Shown here piece after piece: positions 1 through 5,315 of a stretch of DNA of 5,315 bases. A program made the translations under genes and the position numbers. Source of the DNA: Rhodoferax sp. UBA6134 (GTDB lineage Bacteria > Pseudomonadota > Gammaproteobacteria > Burkholderiales > Burkholderiaceae_C); contig DIVK01000057.1 of NCBI GenBank assembly GCA_002422455.1, forward strand, positions 1-5,315. The letters run 5' to 3'. The notes beneath the pieces were generated by a model. The model was not told the origin of the DNA and did no database searches. It worked only from the letters and a program-made list of their open reading frames with translations. Position 1 is the first letter of the stretch. Each line of letters begins with the position of its first letter.

Positions 1-480
1 CACGTACGCTTCGCGCTGCCCAAACCGTGGAAGCCGGTACTGGGTTATGCCGATCTTGAGAAAAAGATGGCGGAAACGAGCATTGCCCAACCTTCGGCAC
101 TGCAAATTTACCAATGGGTTTGTGACATCCGCCGCGCCAAGCTGCCCGACCCTGCGCTGATTGGCAATGCGGGCAGTTTTTTCAAAAACCCCACCGTGAC
201 GCCGGAGCAATGCGAGGACATCATTGCACGGGACCCCAAAATTGTGCATTACCACCTGGCCGACGGCTCGGTCAAGCTGGCAGCCGGCTGGCTGATTGAC
301 GCCTGCGGCTGGAAGGGAAAATCGGTCGGCAATGCGGGTGTGTATGAGAAACAGGCGCTGGTGCTGGTGAACCGGGGCGGCGCCACGGGCGGCGAAGTGA
401 TGACGCTGGCGCGGGCGATCCAGACCAGCGTCTATGAACGCTTCGGCATCCGGCTGGAGCCGGAGCCGGTGGTGGTTTGA
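1..480 (+). CDS. murB: UDP-N-acetylenolpyruvoylglucosamine reductase MurB, C-terminal part (5' end outside window)
   Basis: The frame is open from base 1 to a TGA at 478-480, giving 159 residues; the in-frame ATG at 67 is internal, not the start. MurB is the cytoplasmic FAD enzyme that uses NADPH to reduce UDP-GlcNAc-enolpyruvate to UDP-MurNAc in peptidoglycan precursor synthesis. Visible are the VRFALPKPW..LGYADL strand (residues 2-19) and GNAGSFFKNP (about 55-64), whose Ser corresponds to the proton-donating serine of MurB. GWKGKSVGNAGVYEKQALVLVN follows in two pieces (about 103-123), and the terminal RLEPEP (about 151-156) holds the conserved active-site Glu region. The layout is that of E. 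coli type I MurB of about 340 residues, so roughly the first 180 residues, including most of the FAD domain, lie outside the window. It converges on ppnP with one base between the stops. The identification rests on recalled family motifs and is strong. Confidence 0.95.
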   Translation, partial: HVRFALPKPWKPVLGYADLEKKMAETSIAQPSALQIYQWVCDIRRAKLPDPALIGNAGSFFKNPTVTPEQCEDIIARDPKIVHYHLADGSVKLAAGWLIDACGWKGKSVGNAGVYEKQALVLVNRGGATGGEVMTLARAIQTSVYERFGIRLEPEPVVV

Positions 481-481
481 A

Positions 482-799
482 TCAGCCGAAGTGGCAGATG
501 TAATGATAGGGCTCGGTCACCCGAATCTCGAACGACGAGTTGCCGGGGACGCTGAATTTGTCACCGGCGGCAGACTTGACCCAGGTCTCGCTGCCCGCCA
601 GTTTGTACTCGCAACTGCCCGCCACGCACTCCATGATTTCCGGCACGCCGGTGTTGAAGGTCAACGTGGCCGGCAGCACGACGCCGACGGATTTTTTGCT
701 GCCGTCGGCAAGGGTAATGCCGTGGCTGACGCACTTGCCGTCAAAGTAGACGCTGGCCTGGGTACTGACGGTAACGTTGGCGATGCTGGAGCTTGTCAT
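482..799 (-). CDS. ppnP: Pyrimidine/purine nucleoside phosphorylase PpnP (YaiE/DUF1255 cupin family)
   Basis: This encodes a 105-residue cytoplasmic protein. The family is a small single-domain cupin (E. coli YaiE has 94 residues) that cleaves several purine and pyrimidine nucleosides with phosphate to free base plus ribose-1-phosphate. The sequence shows YFDGKCVSHG (18-27), KKSVGVVLPATLTFNT (35-50), PEIMECVAG (53-61), the W of ETWV at 73, and AGDKFSVPGNSSFEI (78-92), ending in EPYHYICHFG. This follows the E. coli protein as I remember it block by block. I chose the ATG at 799 because AAGGA lies four bases upstream and the length fits. A longer frame from 844 would begin inside a predicted terminator hairpin and add 15 residues that I do not recall in relatives. 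The gene sits 57 bases downstream of argG on the same strand, and its TGA is one base from the murB stop. Confidence 0.9.
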   Translation of the reverse strand: MTSSSIANVTVSTQASVYFDGKCVSHGITLADGSKKSVGVVLPATLTFNTGVPEIMECVAGSCEYKLAGSETWVKSAAGDKFSVPGNSSFEIRVTEPYHYICHFG

Positions 800-803
800 G
801 CTG

Positions 804-808
804 TCCTT
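804..808 (-). promoter_or_regulatory. Ribosome binding site of ppnP
   Basis: On the minus strand AAGGA, within AAAAGGACAGC, ends four bases before the ATG at 799. It is one of the clearest Shine-Dalgarno sequences in the window and decides the ppnP start against the longer in-frame option at 844. Confidence 0.65.
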
Positions 809-818
809 TTCAAGGTTG

Positions 819-846
819 AAAAAACGCCGCCATGTTAGCGGCATTT
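819..846 (-). terminator. Intrinsic terminator downstream of argG
   Basis: Read on the minus strand, GCCGC (842-838), a seven-base loop TAACATG and GCGGC (830-826) form a perfect five-pair GC stem. One G-T wobble and three flanking A-T pairs can extend it to nine pairs. A run of six T residues follows one base after the GC stem (824-819). The hairpin starts about 11 bases after the argG stop, the normal place for a Rho-independent terminator. It ends only about 20 bases before the ppnP ATG, so it would separate argG from ppnP or allow partial read-through. The call is by eye; no folding energy was computed. Confidence 0.65.
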
Positions 847-856
847 GCCGGGGCGA

Positions 857-2200
857 TCAGCCGCCGGACTTGCCCTCACCCAACTGGGGCAAGGCGACAC
901 CCGAGCCCGGCAACAGCAGCCCGGCCTCGGTGTAAATGCCCAGCTTGGCGCGCGTATCCACAATGTCGAGGTTGCGCATGGTCAACTGGCCGATGCGGTC
1001 CAGCGGGCTGAACGGGGCGTCTTCCACCTTCTCCATGCTCAAACGCTCGGGGTGATAGGTCAGGTTGGGGCTCTCGGTGTTGAGCAGCGAGTAATCGTTG
1101 CCACGGCGCAGTTCCAGCGTCACCTCGCCGGTGACGGCGCGTGCCACCCAGCGCTGGGCACTCTCGCGCAGCATGATGGCCTGCGGATCGAACCAGCGGC
1201 CCTGGTAGAGCAGGCGGCCGAGTTTGCGGCCGTTCTCGCGGTACTGCTCGATGGTGTCCTCGTTGTGGATGCCGGTCACCAGGCGCTCGTAGGCGATGTA
1301 CAGCAGCGCCAGGCCCGGGGCTTCGTAGATGCCGCGGCTCTTGGCTTCGATGATGCGGTTCTCGATCTGGTCGCTCATGCCCAGGCCGTGGCGCCCGCCG
1401 ATGCGGTTGGCTTCCAGGATCAGTTCCACCGGATCGCTGAACTGCACGCCGTTGAGCGCCACGGGTTGGCCCTCTTCAAAGCGCACGCAGACTTCTTCGC
1501 GCTTGACTTCCACGTCGTCACGCCAGAAGGCGACACCCATGATGGGGTTGACGATCTTCATGCCGGAGCTCAGGTGCTCCAGGTCTTTTGCCTCGTGGGT
1601 GGCGCCCAGCATGTTGGAGTCGGTGCTGTAGGCCTTCTCGGCGCTCATCTTGTAGCCGAAGCCGTGCTGGGTCATGAAGGCGCTCATCTCGGCGCGGCCG
1701 CCCAACTCGTCGATGAAGGCCTGGTCCAGCCAGGGCTTGTAGATTTTCAGCGCCGGGTTGGTCAGCAGGCCGTAGCGGTAGAAGCGCTCGATGTCATTGC
1801 CCTTGAAGGTCGAACCGTCGCCCCAGATGTTGACCTCGTCTTCCTTCATCGCGGCCACCAGCATGGTGCCGGTGACGGCACGGCCCAGCGGCGTGGTGTT
1901 GAAATAGGTCACGCCGGCGGTGGAGATGTGGAAGGCGCCGGACTGCAGCGCGGCGATGCCTTCGTGCGCCAGCTGGCGGCGGCAGTCGATCAAGCGCGCT
2001 TGTCTTGCGCCGTATTCCATGGCCTTGCGCGGGATGGCGTCATAGTCGGGCTCGTCGGGCTGGCCCAGGTTGGCGGTGTAGGCATAGGGCTCGGCGCCTT
2101 TCTTCTTCATCCACAGCAAGGCGGCGCTGGTGTCCAGGCCGCCGGAGAAGGCGATGCCGACCTTCTGGCCGATGGGGAGATTTTGCAGGATGGTGGCCAT
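857..2200 (-). CDS. argG: Argininosuccinate synthase ArgG (long, E. coli-type form)
   Basis: This encodes a 447-residue cytoplasmic enzyme that condenses citrulline and aspartate with ATP (to AMP and PPi) into argininosuccinate, the penultimate step of arginine synthesis. The N-type ATP pyrophosphatase P-loop SGGLDTS is at residues 19-25. YTANLGQPDE (41-50), TPLGRAVTGTMLV (103-115), WGDGSTFKGNDIERF (126-140), YSTDSNMLGATHEAKDLE (191-208) and NRIGGRHGLGMSDQIENR (265-282) match the E. coli enzyme nearly word for word. The length equals that of E. coli ArgG; the shorter group of about 400 residues differs. The ATG at 2200 gives MATILQNLPIGQ, aligning with the E. coli N-terminus, although no good Shine-Dalgarno precedes it (upstream reads CTGAAACCACC). 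It lies 35 bases downstream of the yffB-like gene, so co-transcription is likely. A terminator follows its stop. I see no ArgR-type operator. All key motifs are intact. Confidence 0.98.
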   Translation of the reverse strand: MATILQNLPIGQKVGIAFSGGLDTSAALLWMKKKGAEPYAYTANLGQPDEPDYDAIPRKAMEYGARQARLIDCRRQLAHEGIAALQSGAFHISTAGVTYFNTTPLGRAVTGTMLVAAMKEDEVNIWGDGSTFKGNDIERFYRYGLLTNPALKIYKPWLDQAFIDELGGRAEMSAFMTQHGFGYKMSAEKAYSTDSNMLGATHEAKDLEHLSSGMKIVNPIMGVAFWRDDVEVKREEVCVRFEEGQPVALNGVQFSDPVELILEANRIGGRHGLGMSDQIENRIIEAKSRGIYEAPGLALLYIAYERLVTGIHNEDTIEQYRENGRKLGRLLYQGRWFDPQAIMLRESAQRWVARAVTGEVTLELRRGNDYSLLNTESPNLTYHPERLSMEKVEDAPFSPLDRIGQLTMRNLDIVDTRAKLGIYTEAGLLLPGSGVALPQLGEGKSGG

Positions 2201-2235
2201 GGTGGTTTCAGTGCAGTTTGGGGTAACCCGCGATT

Positions 2236-2598
2236 TTAGGCGACCCGCGCCCGCCAGGCGGCCTCGTCAAAGCCCACCGACACGCTGCCATCGGCCCATT
2301 CCACCACCGGACGCTTGACCAGACTGGGCTGCGCCAGCAACAAGACGCGGGCGCTGGCCGCGTCCGTCACGCCGGCGCGCGCGGCGGCGTCCAGTTGGCG
2401 CCAGGTGGTGCCACGGGTGTTCACGAGCGTGTTCCAGCCCACGACGCTGATCCAGCCGTCCAGGCGCCGTTCGGGTACGCCCTGTTTTTTGAAATCCACG
2501 AACTGGTGCGCCAGGCCGTGGGCGCCGATCCAGGCACGGGCCTTTTTGACAGTGTCGCAGTTGGAAATGCCGTAGAGGGTAATGAGTTGTGGGGCCAT
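2236..2598 (-). CDS. yffB: ArsC/Spx-family thioredoxin-fold protein, YffB-like
   Basis: This encodes a 120-residue small cytoplasmic protein of the ArsC/Spx/YffB family. The N-terminus has the thioredoxin-like strand and redox site ITLYGISNCDTVKKARAW (6-23), with one cysteine (Cys14) and no CxxC. NTRGTTWRQLD (60-70), TDAASARVLL (78-87), PSLVKRPVVE (91-100) and VGFDEAAW (108-115) match E. coli YffB as remembered, including its length of about 118. The biochemical role of the YffB branch is not established, and arsenate reduction should not be assumed. The start is uncertain. ATG 2598 gives the family-like N-terminus, while in-frame ATGs at 2607, 2610 and 2640 would add 3, 4 or 14 residues; none has a strong Shine-Dalgarno. 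The ATG at 2640 would share a CATG palindrome with the folC start. The gene diverges from folC across 40 bases and precedes argG by 35 bases on the same strand, probably as one transcript. Confidence 0.88.
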   Translation of the reverse strand: MAPQLITLYGISNCDTVKKARAWIGAHGLAHQFVDFKKQGVPERRLDGWISVVGWNTLVNTRGTTWRQLDAAARAGVTDAASARVLLLAQPSLVKRPVVEWADGSVSVGFDEAAWRARVA

Positions 2599-2638
2599 GC
2601 CCGCCATCATGCCGTACTCGGCGACAATGGCAATCCTC

Positions 2639-3967
2639 ATGAAAACCGCCCCACACACCCTTGACGAATGGCTGGCCCACTGCGAGCGGCTGCACCCCAA
2701 AAATATTGACATGGGACTGGAGCGCGTCAAAACGGTGGCGCAGCGCATGGGGCTGCGTTTTGCCTGTCCGGTCATCACGGTGGCGGGCACCAACGGCAAG
2801 GGTTCGACATGCGCCATGCTGGAATCCATCCTGCTGCAGGCGGGGTACCGCACCGGCGTCTACACCTCGCCGCACCTGGTGCGGTTTGAAGAGCGTCTGC
2901 GGCTCCGGGGCGAGCCGGTGGACGCCGCCGGCCTGGCTGCTGCGTTTGCGGCGGTGGAGAAGGCCAGGTGCCAGAACGGCGCAGAAGTGTCGCTTACCTA
3001 TTTCGAATTTTCCACGCTGGCCATCCTGGACGTGATGGCCCGCAGTGCGCTGGACGTGGCCATTCTGGAAGTGGGGCTGGGCGGACGGCTCGACGCCGTC
3101 AACCTCATTGACCCCGACTGCGCCGTGATCACCAGCGTCGACCTGGATCACATGGAATTCCTGGGGGCAGACCGGGAGTCGATCGGCCGTGAAAAGGCGG
3201 GCATCATGCGCACCGGTCGGCCCGTGGTGGTGAGTGACCCGATGCCACCCGCCAGCGTGCTCGACCACGCCACCGGGATTGATGCCGACCTTTGGCGTTC
3301 TGGTGTTGACTTCCATGTGACGGGTGACAAGCAGCAATGGAGCTGGGCCGCGAGCTCGGCCAAAGGGGGGCGCCGCTACAGCGGCCTGGCCTATCCGGCC
3401 CTGCGCGGCGCCAACCAGCTGCTCAATGCGGCCGGCGTACTGGCGGCCCTGACGGCCCTGCGGGAGCGCCTGCCGGTGACGGCGCAGGCCGTGCGCAACG
3501 GCCTTGCCTTTGTGGACTTGCCTGGGCGCTTTCAGATCATTCCGGGCCAGCCCACGCTGGTGCTGGACGTGGCGCACAACCCGCATTCGGTGGCCGCACT
3601 CACCGCCAACCTCGATGCCATGGGTTACTACCCGATCACCCATGCAGTGTTCGGCGCCATGGCCGACAAGGACCTGATACCGATGCTGGACAAGATCAAG
3701 CCCCTGATTGACAAGTGGTATTTCACTGACTTGCTCACGCCGCGAGCGACGTCGGGCGCCGGCTTGCTCGACCAGTGGCAGGCTCACGCCCCCCGGCGCG
3801 GCACCAGCGCATCGGCCTGGCCGAACCCCGGACAGGCGCTGCAGGCAGCCATCGATGCGGCCGGCCCCACTGATAGAATCGTCGTCTTTGGCTCGTTCTA
3901 CACCGTGGGGGGCATTTTGAAGGATGGTGTGCCCCGCCTTCATGCCAGACACATGCCAAATATTTGA
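2639..3967 (+). CDS. folC: Bifunctional dihydrofolate synthase / folylpolyglutamate synthase FolC
   Basis: This encodes a 442-residue cytoplasmic Mur-ligase-family enzyme. It joins L-glutamate to dihydropteroate with ATP, then extends the gamma-glutamyl tail of reduced folates. Present are LHPKNIDMGLERV (18-30), the P-loop GTNGKGS (50-56), YTSPHLVRFEER (75-86), TYFEFSTLAIL (120-130), and ILEVGLGGRLDAVN (142-155). TSVDLDHMEFLG (165-176) carries the metal-binding His171. GREKAGI (183-189) carries the lysine (186) that is carbamylated in this fold. LVLDVAHNPHS (307-317) lies in the C-terminal domain, and VVFGSFYTVGG (415-425) is the last conserved strand. It is slightly longer than E. coli FolC (422). 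I chose the ATG at 2639 because MKTAPHTLDEWL begins like relatives; ATGs at 2582 and 2627 would run into the divergent gene. The Shine-Dalgarno is poor. It heads a tight rightward cluster, 18 bases before the SPOR gene. Confidence 0.96.
   Translation: MKTAPHTLDEWLAHCERLHPKNIDMGLERVKTVAQRMGLRFACPVITVAGTNGKGSTCAMLESILLQAGYRTGVYTSPHLVRFEERLRLRGEPVDAAGLAAAFAAVEKARCQNGAEVSLTYFEFSTLAILDVMARSALDVAILEVGLGGRLDAVNLIDPDCAVITSVDLDHMEFLGADRESIGREKAGIMRTGRPVVVSDPMPPASVLDHATGIDADLWRSGVDFHVTGDKQQWSWAASSAKGGRRYSGLAYPALRGANQLLNAAGVLAALTALRERLPVTAQAVRNGLAFVDLPGRFQIIPGQPTLVLDVAHNPHSVAALTANLDAMGYYPITHAVFGAMADKDLIPMLDKIKPLIDKWYFTDLLTPRATSGAGLLDQWQAHAPRRGTSASAWPNPGQALQAAIDAAGPTDRIVVFGSFYTVGGILKDGVPRLHARHMPNI
2702..2730 (-). 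promoter_or_regulatory. yffB: Tentative sigma-70 promoter for the yffB-argG transcript, inside folC
   Basis: On the minus strand TTGACG (2730-2725) and AATATT (2707-2702) are separated by 17 bases, matching the -35 and -10 consensus at five of six and four of six positions. The patch is AT-rich compared with its surroundings and would start transcription about 95 bases before the yffB ATG. It overlaps codons for the conserved NIDMGLERV segment of FolC, which alone could explain the composition. Low confidence. Confidence 0.2.
3871..3879 (+). promoter_or_regulatory. Possible extended -10 promoter in the 3' end of folC, driving dedD-cvpA-purF
   Basis: TGATAGAAT combines an extended -10 TGn with TAGAAT, five of six matches to TATAAT. 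There is no good -35 at 16-18 bases upstream (ATCGAT sits at 17), but extended -10 promoters can do without one. Transcription would start near 3886, about 100 bases before the SPOR gene. The same bases encode part of the conserved TDRIVVFGS strand of FolC, so chance is possible. Confidence 0.3.
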
Positions 3968-3985
3968 ACTCCCGAGTCCCGCAGC

Positions 3986-4711
3986 ATGGCCTTTTTCAAG
4001 TTCCGAAAGAGTGGCGACGAGCAGTCGGCCACGCCGCCCCAGCCCGAGAGCGTCGAGGTGATACGCAGGCGGGCCCGCTATCGTCTGACCGGCGCAGCCA
4101 TGCTGGTGTTGCTGGGTGTCATCGGTTTTCCGCTGCTGTTTGACAAGCAGCCGCGTCCCATTTCGGTCGACATGCCGATCGAGATTCCCGATAAAAACAA
4201 GGCCAGACCGCTGCTCATTCCAGTGCCGCCGACAGCGCCAGCGGCTTCACCGGACACCGCCGCCGCACCGATCCCGACCGCCGCCGAACTGCCAAAGACG
4301 GAAGAAAAAGCAAGCCCCACCCCCACGACGGCGGCGTCCAAAACCCCTGACACAGGCACCAAGGCAGAGCCCAAAGTAGCCGTCAAGCCGATTGAGGCGC
4401 CACAGCACAAGGCAGATGAAGGCGGCAAGGCACAGGCGCTGCTGGACGGCAAGGAGCCCGAGAAGAAGCCGCAAGCCAGCGAAGGCCGCTATGTAGTGCA
4501 GGTCGGCGCATTTTCGGATGCAGCACGGGTACGGGAAGTTCGCCAGAAAGTGGAGCACGCCGGCCTGAAAACCTATACCCAGGAAATCCCGGCCAAGGAT
4601 GGATACCGGATTCGCGTGCGGGTCGGTCCCTTTGCGGACAAGGCCGAGGCGGACAAGGCCGTGCAAAAGATCAAGAAACTTGGTCTGCCGGCTGCCTTGC
4701 TGACCTTGTAG
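3986..4711 (+). CDS. dedD: SPOR-domain inner membrane protein, DedD-like
   Basis: This encodes a 241-residue protein with the layout of DedD. It has a short basic cytoplasmic N-terminus (1-32, with RRRARYR at 27-33), one membrane segment (about 34-52) and a long periplasmic linker rich in Pro, Ala, Lys and Glu (about 56-166). A C-terminal SPOR domain follows (about 168-241), with GRYVVQVGAFSD at 167-178 and YRIRVRVGPFADKAEAD at 207-223. SPOR domains bind peptidoglycan stripped of stem peptides and bring proteins to the division septum; E. coli DedD (about 220 residues) is a non-essential septal protein that promotes constriction. The orthology call rests on this layout plus position between folC and cvpA, as in E. 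coli; the linker is too variable to help. The start at 3986 has no strong Shine-Dalgarno. It follows folC by 18 bases, close enough for one transcript, and precedes cvpA by 22. Confidence 0.88.
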   Translation: MAFFKFRKSGDEQSATPPQPESVEVIRRRARYRLTGAAMLVLLGVIGFPLLFDKQPRPISVDMPIEIPDKNKARPLLIPVPPTAPAASPDTAAAPIPTAAELPKTEEKASPTPTTAASKTPDTGTKAEPKVAVKPIEAPQHKADEGGKAQALLDGKEPEKKPQASEGRYVVQVGAFSDAARVREVRQKVEHAGLKTYTQEIPAKDGYRIRVRVGPFADKAEADKAVQKIKKLGLPAALLTL

Positions 4712-4719
4712 AGCGGCCC

Positions 4720-4724
4720 GGGAG
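4720..4724 (+). promoter_or_regulatory. Ribosome binding site of cvpA
   Basis: GGGAG ends nine bases before the ATG at 4734 and fifteen before a second in-frame ATG at 4740. The spacing favours the first ATG. Confidence 0.5.
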
Positions 4725-4733
4725 CTTGCGACG

Positions 4734-5222
4734 ATGCCCATGCTGGACTGGATTTTTGCGACGGTGTTGCTGGCCTCGCTGGCACTGGGTGCCTGGCGCG
4801 GACTGATTTATGAAGTGTTGTCGGTGCTGAGCTGGATTGCTGCATTCATTTTGGCGCAGTGGCTGGCTCCGGATGTTGCGCACCAGTTGCCCATGACCGG
4901 GGCAAGCGAAGCGGTGCGTTACGCCGCAGGTTTTGTACTGGTATTTGTGCTGGCCGTGCTGACGGGCGGTCTGTTGGCAAAGCTGGCCCAGAAACTTTTT
5001 GCAGCCATCGGCTTGCAGCCGGCCGACCGGGCTTTGGGCGCGGCATTTGGCCTGCTGCGCGGCGTGGTGTTGTTATTGACGGCCACGGCAGTGATCGGCA
5101 TGACACCGTTGCGAACCAGCCCATGGTGGCAGGAGTCGATGGGTGTCGGCTTCAGCACCGCTGCGCTCAAGGGATTGCAGCCGGTGCTGCCGCAAGAGTT
5201 TGAAAAGTATTTGCCTGCATGA
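4734..5222 (+). CDS. cvpA: CvpA family inner membrane protein
   Basis: This encodes a 162-residue integral membrane protein, the same length as E. coli CvpA, which is needed for colicin V production and linked to envelope and bile-salt tolerance; its molecular activity is unknown. I see four likely membrane segments at about 5-21, 28-44, 62-84 and 105-123. The family hallmarks are WRGLIYEVLSVLSWIAAF (21-38) after the first helix and the loop signature DRALGAAFGLLRG (98-110) before the fourth. A short polar tail follows with WW at 131-132. The start at 4734 is supported by GGGAG upstream and by MLDW near the N-terminus, as in relatives. It sits 22 bases after the SPOR gene and 65 bases before purF; cvpA-purF linkage is a widespread proteobacterial arrangement and supports the call. 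No PurR-type operator is visible upstream. Confidence 0.94.
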   Translation: MPMLDWIFATVLLASLALGAWRGLIYEVLSVLSWIAAFILAQWLAPDVAHQLPMTGASEAVRYAAGFVLVFVLAVLTGGLLAKLAQKLFAAIGLQPADRALGAAFGLLRGVVLLLTATAVIGMTPLRTSPWWQESMGVGFSTAALKGLQPVLPQEFEKYLPA

Positions 5223-5242
5223 GGCGTGTGCAGACAGGGCGG

Positions 5243-5256
5243 CGCACCGGGGTGCG
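5243..5256 (+). other. Small hairpin in the cvpA-purF intergenic region
   Basis: CGCAC (5243-5247), loop CGGG and GTGCG (5252-5256) form a perfect five-pair stem in the 65-base leader of purF, about 30 bases before its ATG. No T tract follows, so it is not a simple terminator. It might stabilise or attenuate the message, or be a chance palindrome in GC-rich DNA. Confidence 0.3.
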
Positions 5257-5287
5257 ATGCGCTGTTCTCAACTGATCGGAAAAGCAT

Positions 5288-5315
5288 ATGTGTGGAATCG
5301 TCGGCGTTGTCAGCA
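5288..5315 (+). CDS. purF: Amidophosphoribosyltransferase PurF, first nine codons (3' end outside window)
   Basis: The ATG at 5288 opens a frame reading MCGIVGVVS before the window ends. MCGIVG is the start of class II (Ntn) glutamine amidotransferases, in which Cys2 becomes the N-terminal nucleophile after removal of Met. PurF makes 5-phosphoribosylamine from PRPP and glutamine, the committed step of purine synthesis. GlmS and other members begin similarly, so nine residues alone do not decide. The position right after cvpA, as in E. coli and many other proteobacteria, makes PurF by far the most likely. GGAAAA begins ten bases upstream of the ATG and serves as a fair ribosome binding site. 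Confidence 0.88.

Noticed and set aside
450..463. CCGGC-TGGA-GCCGG palindrome at the end of murB as a bidirectional terminator
   Set aside because: No T run follows on either strand, and the bases encode the conserved RLEPEP end of MurB.
434..838. Plus-strand open frame opposite ppnP and overlapping the end of murB
   Set aside because: It is a shadow of ppnP, whose cupin-family motifs are clear on the minus strand; the translated product resembles nothing I know.
800..844. Longer ppnP frame starting at 844, adding 15 residues
   Set aside because: Its start lies inside the predicted argG terminator, and the ATG at 799 has a clear AAGGA and gives the usual family length.
2224..2232. Short inverted repeat around GGTAACC between yffB and argG as an operator
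   Set aside because: Only three or four pairs with a one- to three-base centre, no second copy, and no likeness to an ArgR box.
845..2239. Plus-strand open frame of 464 codons opposite argG
   Set aside because: It is antisense to a complete argG with every family motif. It is rich in Ala, Gly, Val, His and Gln, typical of a GC-rich reverse frame, and has no recognisable domain.
2546..2551. Perfect TTGACA (-35 consensus) on the plus strand upstream of folC
   Set aside because: No acceptable -10 lies 16-19 bases downstream, and the bases encode the conserved DTVKK segment of the yffB-like protein on the other strand.
2267..3952. Minus-strand open frame of 561 codons opposite folC and running into yffB
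   Set aside because: It overlaps folC on the opposite strand and yffB in another frame, is full of His, Arg, Gly and Gln, and has no family motif. High GC makes stop codons rare here.

Overview
The window is an ordinary, gene-dense stretch of housekeeping chromosome. High GC, tight packing, an E. coli-type (type I) MurB, a long-form 447-residue ArgG and the order folC–SPOR protein–cvpA–purF all point to a proteobacterium. I infer a betaproteobacterium, most likely of the Burkholderiales/Comamonadaceae kind; this rests on recall of family features and gene order, not on a search. I see no mobile element, CRISPR array, tRNA, rRNA, prophage or clear sign of recent transfer. Every stretch over 300 bases is coding.

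Layout. (1) 1-480, plus strand: the C-terminal part of murB (peptidoglycan precursor synthesis), cut by the left edge. (2) 482-2598, minus strand: three genes transcribed leftwards in the order yffB-like ArsC/Spx-family protein, argG (arginine biosynthesis), ppnP (nucleoside phosphorylase). A good intrinsic terminator lies between argG and ppnP. ppnP meets murB tail to tail with a single base between the stop codons. (3) 2639-5315, plus strand: folC (folate), a DedD-like SPOR-domain envelope protein, cvpA (inner membrane protein) and the first nine codons of purF (first step of purine synthesis), cut by the right edge.

Functional picture. The rightward block matches the enterobacterial folC-dedD-cvpA-purF segment. 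It links folate (the one-carbon donor for purines) to de novo purine synthesis, with two envelope proteins carried between. The leftward block mixes arginine synthesis, nucleoside phosphorolysis and a thioredoxin-fold protein of unknown role, and looks like genomic packing rather than one pathway. The two blocks diverge from only 40 bases between yffB and folC, so any promoters there must overlap the opposite gene.

I found no convincing previously undescribed system. The points worth a second look concern gene boundaries and expression: the terminator just before ppnP, the compressed divergent start region, a possible promoter inside the end of folC, and a hairpin in the purF leader.
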